The notes under the pieces were generated by a model, which did not search any database, was not told the DNA's origin, and saw nothing but the letters and a program-made list of their open reading frames with translations. A stretch of DNA of 13,575 nucleotides from Candidatus Methylomirabilota bacterium. Lineage in GTDB: Bacteria > Methylomirabilota > Methylomirabilia > Methylomirabilales > 2-02-FULL-66-22. The position numbers and the translations under genes are program-made. Shown here one piece after another: positions 8,278-13,575 of the stretch. Location: contig JACQXP010000203.1 in assembly GCA_016208645.1 (NCBI GenBank), positions 1 through 13,575 of the forward strand. Direction: 5' to 3'. The stretch's first letter is position 1, and each line of letters starts with the position of its first letter.

Positions 8278-8293
8278 AGCATGCGGCGTGCCT
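8278..8293 (-). promoter_or_regulatory. Candidate sigma-54 promoter for amtB
   Basis: The minus strand reads AGGCACGCCGCATGCT, against the consensus TGGCACRNNNNTTGCW. The invariant GG and GC are separated by exactly 10 bases. It is about 137 bases upstream of the amtB start. Nitrogen-regulated amtB genes commonly use sigma-54 with NtrC, so position and context fit. No NtrC site was identified. Confidence 0.4.
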
Positions 8294-8488
8294 GTCGGTC
8301 AGGATGGAGGCCTCTGGGCCGAAAACCGATCCCAAGGGCCGGATTCTACTGACGGGACGGGCGCACGGGGGCGGGGTGTTGTGGAGATGAGGAGGCCTCA
8401 GGCTGCCTTTTGAGTAAGCAATTCCTCGAAGATGTGCCTATCCTTTGGGCGGGATGCGTTCCGGCCGAGCGGTGCGCCTGCTAATAAC

Positions 8489-9136
8489 TTATGAGCGATG
8501 CAGGCGCGCCTCCGCACGCTGGGCGAGGAGCGAGAGGGGATAGCTGATGCAGAAGTAGATGGCCGCGGCCACCAGGTAGATCTCGAAAGAACGGAAGGTC
8601 CGCTCGATCGTCTCCTGGGCCGCGCGGGTGAGTTCGAAGACGCCGATGATGGCGGCCAAGGATGTGTCCTTGATCAGGATCGTGCACAGGCCGACGAAGG
8701 GCGGGAGCATGCGGCGGACGGCCTGCGGGAAGATCACGTGGCGCATGGCTTGAAGGCCGCTGAGTCCGGTGGAGCGGGCCGCCTCCGTTTGGCCGCGGGG
8801 GATGGACTGGATCCCGCCCCGGACGACCTCGGCCGTGTTCGCCATCATCCAGAGCGACATGGCCAGGACGGCGGCGGGGTAGGTGGGGATCTTCACCCCG
8901 ATGGCGGGCAGCCCGAAAAAGATGAAGAAGATCTGGAGCAGCAGGGGGACGGCGCGGGTGAATTCCACGGCCCAGCGGACCCCGCTCTGGAGCGGGGCCC
9001 ACGGGACGAAGCGCAGCAGGCCGGCGAGCAGCCCGGCGGCCGTGCCCAGGACGATCACGGCCGCCGAGATCTCCAGCGTGCTCACGCTGCCCCGCAGCAG
9101 ATACGGGAGGTTTTCGACGACGACAGATACGTTCAT
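8489..9136 (-). CDS. Polar amino-acid ABC transporter permease (second set, distal)
   Basis: 215-residue inner-membrane permease of the HisM/GlnP family, which forms heterodimers. About five hydrophobic segments are visible (near 20-42, 58-78, 84-104, 145-165, 188-206). The EAA loop that contacts the ATPase runs from EAARSTGLSGLQAM to FPQA at about 118-139, and VVRGGIQSIPRGQTEAA precedes it as in the family. ATG 9136 (MNVSVVVENLPYLLRGS) is chosen because family homology begins there. The open frame extends 12 codons further upstream, but those are encoded by the 10-base repeat array. No good ribosome-binding site precedes it. It is the last gene of the ABC cluster and presumably pairs with the permease upstream of it. 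Confidence 0.94.
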   Translation of the reverse strand: MNVSVVVENLPYLLRGSVSTLEISAAVIVLGTAAGLLAGLLRFVPWAPLQSGVRWAVEFTRAVPLLLQIFFIFFGLPAIGVKIPTYPAAVLAMSLWMMANTAEVVRGGIQSIPRGQTEAARSTGLSGLQAMRHVIFPQAVRRMLPPFVGLCTILIKDTSLAAIIGVFELTRAAQETIERTFRSFEIYLVAAAIYFCISYPLSLLAQRAEARLHRS

Positions 9137-9150
9137 GTCAAACCCGGGAA

Positions 9151-9271
9151 ATGGAACCGCAAATGAACGCAAATGGACGCGAATGTCAAAGGGCCAAACC
9201 TCCGGAGAAAAACTTCAGGGTGCCATCTGCATTCATTGGCGTTCATTTGCGTGTATTTGCGGTTGCATTGG
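9151..9271. repeat. 10-bp-period inverted repeat array (element 2)
   Basis: Direct units of 10 bases at 9151-9180 (ATGGAACCGC, AAATGAACGC, AAATGGACGC) face inverted units at 9232-9271 (on the minus strand ACCGCAAATA, CACGCAAATG, AACGCCAATG). The best-paired arms are 9155-9185 and 9234-9264, 31 bases long with 27 complementary positions and a 48-base loop. The loop contains the 8-base palindrome CTCCGGAG. The element fills nearly all of the gap between two permease genes, from 15 bases upstream of one start to 6 bases past the other stop. Confidence 0.9.
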
Positions 9272-9276
9272 CGGCT

Positions 9277-9936
9277 TCATCGGCCCGTGCGCAGGAGACG
9301 ATCCTCGGTCAGCGTCAGGATGCGGGTCAGGGTCAGGACCAGGATCACATAGAGCACGGCGGCCGCGCCGTAGATCTCGAAGGACCGGAAGTTGTTGAAG
9401 GAGATGTCGTTGGCGACGAACATGAGCTCCACCATGCCGATGGTGGAGACCAGGGAGGAGTTCTTCACCAGCGAGACCAGGTTGTTGCCCAGCGCGGGGA
9501 AGGCGATCCGGAGGGCCTGAGGGATGCTGACGTGGATCGCCTCCTGAAAAGGGGACAGCCCGGTGGAGCGGGCCGCCTCGTGCTGGCCCTTGGGAACGGC
9601 CTCGAGTCCGGCCCGGAAGATCTCCGTGTTGTAGGCCGCGGTGTAGAGGGTCAGGGCCGAGAGGCCGGAGAGAAAGGGGGAGAGCCTCAATCCGAGCTGG
9701 GGCAGGCCGAAGTAGACGATGAAGATCTGGATGAGCAGGGGGGTATTGCGGAACACCTCGACGTAGGCGCGGACCACACCGCGGACGAAGCGGCCGGGGA
9801 CCTGGGAAACCAGGGCCACGGCCATGCCCAGGCCCAGCGCCAGGAGCATGGCCGTGGCCGAGATGACGATGGTCAGGCCGGCGCCCTGGAGCAGATAGGG
9901 GAGCCCCTGCCAGATGGCCAGCCAGGAGAACGACAT
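9277..9936 (-). CDS. Polar amino-acid ABC transporter permease (second set, proximal)
   Basis: 219-residue inner-membrane permease of the same family. Visible are the N-terminal GLPYLLQGAGLTIVIS, EVFRNTPLLIQIFIVYFGLPQ (about 60-80), and an EAA loop from EAARSTGLSPFQEAIHVS to IPQA at about 120-141, then NNLVSLVKNSSL. ATG 9936 starts the homologous part. The frame runs 11 codons further, but those codons come from the 8-base repeat array. There is no recognisable Shine-Dalgarno site: the bases directly upstream of the ATG belong to the repeat and include a 6-bp CAACTT/AAGTTG stem. It probably forms a heterodimer with the downstream permease and works with the PEB1-like binding protein encoded upstream. 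Confidence 0.94.
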   Translation of the reverse strand: MSFSWLAIWQGLPYLLQGAGLTIVISATAMLLALGLGMAVALVSQVPGRFVRGVVRAYVEVFRNTPLLIQIFIVYFGLPQLGLRLSPFLSGLSALTLYTAAYNTEIFRAGLEAVPKGQHEAARSTGLSPFQEAIHVSIPQALRIAFPALGNNLVSLVKNSSLVSTIGMVELMFVANDISFNNFRSFEIYGAAAVLYVILVLTLTRILTLTEDRLLRTGR

Positions 9937-9940
9937 CGAG

Positions 9941-10016
9941 GGCAACTTGGCAAGTTGGCAACTGGGCAATCAGGCTGTTCTTCCCGGCTGCCTAATCGCC
10001 CAATTGCCGAGCCGCC
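9941..10016. repeat. 8-bp-period inverted repeat array (element 3)
   Basis: Four direct 8-base units at 9941-9972 (GGCAACTT, GGCAAGTT, GGCAACTG, GGCAATCA) face inverted units at 10016-9985 (GGCGGCTC, GGCAATTG, GGCGATTA, GGCAGCCG). The unit family is the same as at 256-401, nearly 10 kb away. The best-matched pairs, GGCAACTG/GGCAATTG and GGCAATCA/GGCGATTA, agree at 13 of 16 positions. One edge lies 4 bases from a permease start codon. Confidence 0.88.
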
Positions 10017-10018
10017 GC

Positions 10019-10053
10019 GTCGGGGAGACGAGCCGGAGGCTCGCCCTCCCGAC
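10019..10053 (-). other. Strong GC-rich hairpin directly after a binding-protein gene
   Basis: 16-base arms at 10019-10034 and 10038-10053 flank a 3-base loop. In minus-strand RNA I count 13 Watson-Crick pairs, 2 G-U pairs and 1 mismatch. The stem begins 2 bases after the stop codon of the PEB1-like gene and is followed by the 8-base repeat array, not a U-tract. It is more likely a 3'-end stabiliser or partial attenuator than a full terminator. Confidence 0.7.
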
Positions 10054-10055
10054 GT

Positions 10056-10865
10056 TCAGGGCTTGACCAGGTTGGCTTCGACCTCGCCGAAGTATTGCTT
10101 CCAGAGCTTGTCGTAGAACCCGTCTCTCTTCATCTTGGCAAGCTGGTCGTTCACCCACTTGATGAAGGTCAGGTCACCCTTGCGCACGGCGATGCCGTAG
10201 GGGCGGGGGATGAACGGCTTGCCGACCGCCTTCATGTCGGAATTCTCCTTGGCCAGGGTCAGGATCAGGATATCGTCCTGGGCGAAGGCGTCGGCGCGCC
10301 CGCCTTTGACCGCCAGGACCGCCTCGGAGACCTTGCCGAACTTGACCCGGTTCGCCTTGGGGGCCAACTGCTCGATGTCCTTGTCCTGGATGGCCCCCTG
10401 GATGACGGCCACCGTCTTGCCTGCCAGATCCTCGACCCCCTTGATCGGGCTGGCCCTGGGGACCAGGAGCAGGGAGCCGGAGAGGAAGTAGGGATCGGAG
10501 AACTCCACCACCTGCCGGCGCTCCTCGGTGACCGTGACCGTGGCAATGATGATGTCAATCTTCCCGCTCTGGAGGAACGGGATACGGTTCCCCGAGGTGA
10601 CCGCCACCAGTTCTACCTTGTTCTCGTCGTCGAAGAGCGCCTTGGCGAAGCGGTGGGCGACGTCCACGTCGAACCCCAGGTTCTTGCCGGCGCTGTCCAC
10701 GTAGCCGAAGGGGGGGAAGTCGGTCTTGACGCCGGCGATGAGTTTCCCCCGCTTCTTCACGTCGTCCAGGGTGCCGGCCGCCGCCTGGCCCGCCACGGCC
10801 AGGGCCAGCCACCCCATCAAAACGAACAGAGCGTTTCGTCGAATCGTGCCCCAGTTGCAGCGCAT
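10056..10865 (-). CDS. PEB1-like aspartate/glutamate ABC transporter substrate-binding protein
   Basis: 269-residue exported binding protein, family 3 (SBP_bac_3). Residues 1-31 are a signal peptide (basic TIRRN, hydrophobic core, AGQAAAG). The mature part shows DFPPFGYVD (about 49-57), GFDVDVAHRFAK (64-75), VTSGNRIPFLQSGKIDIIIA (89-108), TVTEERRQVVEFSDPYF (111-127) and a C-terminal GFYDKLWKQYFGE. This pattern resembles Campylobacter PEB1a and GlnH-like proteins, so an acidic amino acid or glutamine is the likely ligand. ATG 10865 is set by AGGAGG (10871-10876) five bases upstream. The open frame reaches 46 codons further into the 7-base repeat array and is rejected there. It heads the second importer set, followed by two permeases. 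Confidence 0.94.
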   Translation of the reverse strand: MRCNWGTIRRNALFVLMGWLALAVAGQAAAGTLDDVKKRGKLIAGVKTDFPPFGYVDSAGKNLGFDVDVAHRFAKALFDDENKVELVAVTSGNRIPFLQSGKIDIIIATVTVTEERRQVVEFSDPYFLSGSLLLVPRASPIKGVEDLAGKTVAVIQGAIQDKDIEQLAPKANRVKFGKVSEAVLAVKGGRADAFAQDDILILTLAKENSDMKAVGKPFIPRPYGIAVRKGDLTFIKWVNDQLAKMKRDGFYDKLWKQYFGEVEANLVKP

Positions 10866-10879
10866 GGTCCCCTCCTCTC

Positions 10880-10965
10880 TTGATTGTCGATTTGCGATTG
10901 TCGATTGACGATTGGCCGGAACCCCGGGAAGAATCGGAAATCGTAAATCGGCAATCGTCAATTCA
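10880..10965. repeat. 7-bp-period inverted repeat array (element 4)
   Basis: Five direct heptamers at 10880-10914 (TTGATTG, TCGATTT, GCGATTG, TCGATTG, ACGATTG) mirror five inverted heptamers at 10965-10931 (TGAATTG, ACGATTG, CCGATTT, ACGATTT, CCGATTC), symmetrical about a 16-base GC-rich loop (10915-10930). Each opposed pair matches at 5 of 7 positions. The last inverted heptamer contains the TGA stop of the GltK-like permease. The other end is 3 bases from the AGGAGG of the next gene. Confidence 0.92.
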
Positions 10966-11697
10966 AGCGGGCGCCTCGGCGGCCGCTGCCCGCAGGGCCG
11001 CACGGCGGGTCGGCGCCCGCTCCGGCGACATCTTCACCTCCAGCCACTGGCTGAAGCGGGACATGCTGTAGGTGAAGATCCAGTAAACCACGGCGATGAA
11101 GAGATACATCTCGAAAGGCCGGATCTCGCGCTGGCTGACCGTCTGGGCCGCCTTGGTGAGATCCATCATCCCGATGATGGAGGCCAGGGACGTGTCTTTG
11201 AAGAGGACGATGAACTGCGTGACCAGCGAGGGGATCATGTTCCGGATGGCCTGGGGGAGGACGACGTGGAGCATCGTGTGGCCGTAGGACAGGCCACCCG
11301 CTGTGGCCGCCTCGATCTGGCCGCGCGGAACGGATTGGATGCCGGCACGCACAATTTCCCCGAGGTAGGCGGCCTCGAAGATCACGAAGGCGGTCAACGC
11401 CACGGTATACTCCGGCAGCCGCTGCCCGGTGATCTGCGGGATGAGAAACCAGAACCAGAAGATCACCATCACCAGCGGGACGCCCCGGAAGAACTCCACG
11501 TAGACCACCGCCGGGTAGTGGATCCAGGGGCGGTGGGCCAGGCGACCCATGCCGATGATGATGCCCAGGATGAACCCCAGGACGATGGCCGGAATCGCCA
11601 GGCGGAGCGTCCCCCCGCCAAAGGCCCCGAACCCCAGGAGGCCCTGGAGCAGGAGGAACTTCCAGTTGCTGACGATCACCGCCCATTCGAAGGTCAA
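10963..11697 (-). CDS. GltK-like glutamate/aspartate ABC transporter permease
   Basis: 244-residue inner-membrane permease. FFRGVPLVMVIFWFWFLIP (about 69-87), IVRAGIQSVPRGQIEAATAG (115-134) and an EAA loop at 129-150 ending in LPQA are visible, followed by LFKDTSLASIIGM. The C-terminus has an Arg/Ala-rich tail (PTRRAALRAAAAEAPA). There is no ATG. A TTG at 11695-11697 is chosen because it overlaps the TGA stop of the upstream permease (TTGA) and has GGGAGGG seven bases upstream. That overlap implies translational coupling and a heterodimeric permease with the GltJ-like protein. A GTG six codons in is a weaker alternative. Confidence 0.93.
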   Translation of the reverse strand: MTFEWAVIVSNWKFLLLQGLLGFGAFGGGTLRLAIPAIVLGFILGIIIGMGRLAHRPWIHYPAVVYVEFFRGVPLVMVIFWFWFLIPQITGQRLPEYTVALTAFVIFEAAYLGEIVRAGIQSVPRGQIEAATAGGLSYGHTMLHVVLPQAIRNMIPSLVTQFIVLFKDTSLASIIGMMDLTKAAQTVSQREIRPFEMYLFIAVVYWIFTYSMSRFSQWLEVKMSPERAPTRRAALRAAAAEAPA

Positions 11698-12443
11698 TGC
11701 TCGGCCCTCCCGACGCGGGCGATCAGGCCCGGGATCCGGAAGTAGCGCTCCACCTGGCCCATGATGGAGGCGATGCTCAGACACATGGCCAGGTAGATCA
11801 GCGTGCCCGCCGTGAGCGCCTCGAAGGCCTTGGCGGTATAGGTCTCGATCTGCCGGGTCATGAAGGTGAGCTCGGCGACGCCGACCGTCAGGGCCAGCGA
11901 GGAATTCTTGAGGAGATTCAAGGACTCGTTGGTCGCGGGCGGGATGATCAGGCGCAAGGCGACGGGAATGATGATGAGGCGATAGGCCTGCCCCACCGAG
12001 AGACCGGTGGCGACGGAGGCCTCCAGGAGGGTCCTGGGGATGGATTGGATCCCGGCCCGGATCACCTCGGACATCCGGGCCCCGTGGTAGACGCTGAGGC
12101 CCACCACGGCCGACCAGAATTCCGGGCCGTGAATGTTCAGCCAGTCCTGGGCGGCGCGCGGCAGGGCCTGGGGGGCGCCGAAGTACCAGAAGAAGAGCCA
12201 TACCAGGAGGGGGACGTTCCGGAAGAACTCCACGTAGAAAGTGGCCAGGGCCCGCAGGGGCGCGAAGGGCACAGTCCGAAGTGCGCCCGACAGGATCCCG
12301 AGGGCGCAGGCGATGATCCAGCTCAAGGCAGAGAGCCGGAGGGTAGTCCAGATCCCCTGGACGAGCCACTCCCCGTGGCCACCTGTCCAGAGGACACTCC
12401 ACTGGAAGTCGTACTGGATCCCCAGGAATCCGGTGAGGGGCAT
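11694..12443 (-). CDS. GltJ-like glutamate/aspartate ABC transporter permease
   Basis: 249-residue inner-membrane permease. The N-terminal YDFQWSVLW and GEWLVQGIWTTLRLSALSW are typical of GltJ. EFFRNVPLLVWLFFWYFGAPQALP (about 72-95), VIRAGIQSIPRTLLEASVATGLS (127-149) and NLLKNSSLALTVGVAEL follow. Its EAA loop reads LEASVATGLSVGQAYRL (about 140-156), slightly off the usual EAA. The insert between membrane segments (AQDWLNIHGPEFW) is also seen in GltJ proteins as I recall them. ATG 12443 lacks a clear ribosome-binding site; the gap upstream holds palindromes instead. The stop overlaps the next permease start. It belongs with the GltI-like binding protein encoded just upstream. Confidence 0.93.
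   Translation of the reverse strand: MPLTGFLGIQYDFQWSVLWTGGHGEWLVQGIWTTLRLSALSWIIACALGILSGALRTVPFAPLRALATFYVEFFRNVPLLVWLFFWYFGAPQALPRAAQDWLNIHGPEFWSAVVGLSVYHGARMSEVIRAGIQSIPRTLLEASVATGLSVGQAYRLIIIPVALRLIIPPATNESLNLLKNSSLALTVGVAELTFMTRQIETYTAKAFEALTAGTLIYLAMCLSIASIMGQVERYFRIPGLIARVGRAEH
11705..11711 (-). promoter_or_regulatory. Ribosome-binding site supporting TTG start of GltK-like permease
   Basis: GGGAGGG on the minus strand, 7 bases before the TTG at 11695-11697 and inside the 3' end of the preceding permease gene. It supports the TTG start where no ATG is available. Confidence 0.65.
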
Positions 12444-12446
12444 AGG

Positions 12447-12496
12447 CCGGGATCAGGCGGATCCCGAGAAGGCACGCCGTCCCGCCCGGGATCCGC
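12447..12496. repeat. Palindromic CGGGATC cluster between binding protein and permease
   Basis: CGGGATC (12448-12454) pairs perfectly with GATCCCG (12460-12466) across 5 bases. Alternatively GCGGATCCCG (12457-12466) pairs perfectly over 10 bases with CGGGATCCGC (12487-12496) across 20 bases. The middle arm is shared, so the two hairpins are mutually exclusive. The cluster fills most of the 68-base gap upstream of the GltJ-like gene. Confidence 0.75.
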
Positions 12497-12511
12497 GCCG
12501 CGACGTGCGAG

Positions 12512-13369
12512 TTACTTGGGGACCACCTCGTATATCAGGAATCTCTTGACATCGTCGGTCATGGGGTAGGGCAACTCGCCCTTGGGGCCGAACCACTTGT
12601 CGTAGAGCTTGAAATACTCACCGCCCTCGATGGCCTCCATCAGGGCGTTGTTCACCACCGCCCGGAAGTCGGAGTCGTTCTTCCGCATGGCCATCCCGTA
12701 TGGCTCGTAGCTGTAAAAGTCGCCCACGATCTTCCACTCGGCCGGGTTGGGGGCCTTGGCTTTGATCCCGGCGAGCTGGATGCCGTCGTTGGTGTAGGTG
12801 TCAACGCGGCCCTGGACCAGGGCCGTGAAGGCCGCCGCCTGATCCGGGAAGACCACCAGTTGGGCCTGGGGGACCCGCTCGCGGATGATCCGCTCGTTGG
12901 TCGAGCCCTGCTGGGCGCCCACGCGCTTGCCCGCGATGTCCTGGATGCCGCGAATGGGGCTGCCCTCCTTCACCAGGAACTGGGCCCCGGTGACGAAGAA
13001 GGTCAGGCTGAAATCCACGCTGTCCCGGCGGGGACGCGTATCGGTCATGGTGCCGGAGATCAGATCCACGGCCACGCTGGAGAGCAGGGGAATCCGGGTG
13101 GCCGGCGTGCTCTCCTTCAGCTCGAACTTGATGGCCTTGTTCAGCTTCTTCTCGATGTTCTTGTGGACCAATCGCGCCAGGTCAATGGAGAACCCCACCC
13201 ACTCGTTCTGCTTGTTGATGTAGCCGAAGGGGGGCGAGGCGCTCCGGGCCCCCACGGTAAAGACCCCGGTCCGGTTGATCTTTTCCAGCGTGCTCTCGGC
13301 CGCCCAGCCGGTCCCCGCCAGACCGAGGACGACCACGGCCACCGCCACCACGCTTAATACTCGTCGCAT
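12512..13369 (-). CDS. GltI-like glutamate/aspartate ABC transporter substrate-binding protein
   Basis: 285-residue periplasmic binding protein. The signal peptide spans residues 1-23 or so (MRRVL, hydrophobic core, GTGWAAE). The mature protein shows SASPPFGYINKQNEWVGFSI (43-62), STPATRIPLLSSVAVDLISG (87-106), TDTRPRRDSVDFS (109-121), VGAQQGSTNERI (150-161), YTNDGIQLAGIKAKAPNP (192-209), EPYGMAMRKND (222-232) and a C-terminal YDKWFGPKGELPYPMTDDVK. These follow the GltI pattern, including TPATRIPLL and a C-terminal KWF. ATG 13369 follows AGGAGG (13376-13381) at 6 bases. Its likely partners are the two permeases downstream and the ATPase upstream. Confidence 0.95.
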   Translation of the reverse strand: MRRVLSVVAVAVVVLGLAGTGWAAESTLEKINRTGVFTVGARSASPPFGYINKQNEWVGFSIDLARLVHKNIEKKLNKAIKFELKESTPATRIPLLSSVAVDLISGTMTDTRPRRDSVDFSLTFFVTGAQFLVKEGSPIRGIQDIAGKRVGAQQGSTNERIIRERVPQAQLVVFPDQAAAFTALVQGRVDTYTNDGIQLAGIKAKAPNPAEWKIVGDFYSYEPYGMAMRKNDSDFRAVVNNALMEAIEGGEYFKLYDKWFGPKGELPYPMTDDVKRFLIYEVVPK

Positions 13370-13376
13370 CTGCCTC

Positions 13377-13455
13377 CTCCTTTTCCATTTTCGATTGAGG
13401 ATTGAGTGACGCGCTCATGGCAATCCGCAATCCCAAATCCAAAATCCGCAATCAG
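13377..13455. repeat. 7-bp-period inverted repeat array (element 5)
   Basis: Heptamers TCCATTT, TCGATTG and AGGATTG at 13384-13404 face five inverted heptamers at 13455-13421 (CTGATTG, CGGATTT, TGGATTT, GGGATTG, CGGATTG) around a 16-base loop (13405-13420). Opposed units match at 5 to 6 of 7 near the loop and decay toward the AGGAGG of the GltI-like gene at the 13377 edge. Unit length and loop length equal those of the element at 10880-10965. The far end is 2 bases from the ATPase stop codon. Confidence 0.87.
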
Positions 13456-13457
13456 GG

Positions 13458-13575
13458 TTAGTGCACCAGGATCTTGCTCAGGAAAGTTCGCGTCCGCTCT
13501 TCCTGGGGGTTGGCGAAGAGCTCCTGCGGTCCGCCCTCCTCGACGATCCGACCCTCGTCCATGAAGATGATCCGG
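13458..13575 (-). CDS. Amino-acid ABC transporter ATP-binding protein, C-terminal part
   Basis: Partial gene running off the window end; only the last 38 codons and TAA (13458-13460) are present. The translation reads RIIFMDEGRIVEEG, then PQELFANPQEERTRTFLSKILVH, the typical C-terminus of GlnQ/GltL/HisP-type ATPases that drive polar amino-acid importers. The Walker A, Q-loop, signature and H-loop lie outside. It is the first visible gene of the cluster and the only ATPase for two importer sets. Confidence 0.93.
   Translation of the reverse strand, partial: RIIFMDEGRIVEEGGPQELFANPQEERTRTFLSKILVH

Larger units (their letters stand above)
8142..8488. other. 347-base intergenic region, ABC cluster to amtB
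   Basis: No convincing gene on either strand; short open frames here show no family motif or good start. It holds a candidate sigma-54 promoter (8278-8293), a small GAGCA/TGCTC hairpin in the amtB leader (8224-8237), and the 9-mer GGAGGCCTC twice, 85 bases apart (8306-8314 and 8391-8399), each with a palindromic GAGGCCTC core. I see no U-tailed terminator for the ABC cluster. It also lacks the short-period inverted arrays found in other gaps. Confidence 0.6.

Noticed and set aside
8142..8488. glnK or another small gene upstream of amtB
   Set aside because: No frame shows the PII T-loop or any other family motif, and the short frames lack good starts.
10866..11003. 46-codon upstream extension of the PEB1-like protein
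   Set aside because: It is translated from the heptamer array and precedes a proper signal peptide with AGGAGG at the downstream ATG.
11698..12402. Single long frame joining the GltK-like permease to upstream sequence
   Set aside because: The upstream part is an out-of-frame shadow of the GltJ-like permease; the true start is the TTG at 11697.

Overview
High-GC bacterial window in which every convincing gene lies on the minus strand, so transcription runs from high to low coordinates. The theme is nitrogen and amino-acid acquisition. GC content, GTG/TTG starts and near-complete gene packing suggest a soil or groundwater high-GC lineage (Methylomirabilota/Rokubacteria-like or deltaproteobacterial). 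That placement is only an impression; no marker gene here settles it.

Layout in the direction of transcription. 13575-8489: a polar amino-acid ABC importer cluster. It begins with the C-terminal end of a GlnQ/GltL-type ATPase, followed by a GltI-like binding protein, a GltJ-like permease and a GltK-like permease whose TTG start overlaps the preceding stop. Next come a PEB1-like aspartate/glutamate binding protein and two more permeases. Two complete binding-protein/permease-pair sets thus follow the only ATPase visible. 8488-8142: a 347-base gap with a possible sigma-54 promoter for amtB. 8141-6618: amtB, an ammonium transporter with a signal peptide and a Pro/Ala-rich linker. 6470-6051: a small Nudix hydrolase. 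5971-3323: a large GT-C-like membrane protein of unknown role. 3227-411: glnD, the bifunctional PII uridylyltransferase/uridylyl-removing enzyme, behind a near-consensus sigma-70 promoter. 410-250: an inverted array of 8-base repeats. About 246-16: a decayed C-terminal fragment of shikimate dehydrogenase (aroE).

Together the genes make a nitrogen module: import of glutamate/aspartate-type amino acids and of ammonium, plus the sensor enzyme (GlnD) that reports nitrogen status through PII. No PII gene (glnB/glnK) is visible.

The most unusual feature is not a gene. Five gaps hold inverted-repeat elements built from very short units iterated in strict register: 8-base units at 256-401 and 9941-10016, 10-base units at 9151-9271, and 7-base units at 10880-10965 and 13377-13455. 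In each, one arm runs as direct copies and the other as inverted copies of the same period, so the transcript could form a long imperfect hairpin. They sit at gene junctions, touching stop codons or ribosome-binding regions. Two further GC-rich hairpins lie at other junctions of the ABC cluster. Their position between binding-protein and permease genes recalls REP elements of enterobacterial transport operons, but the architecture is different.
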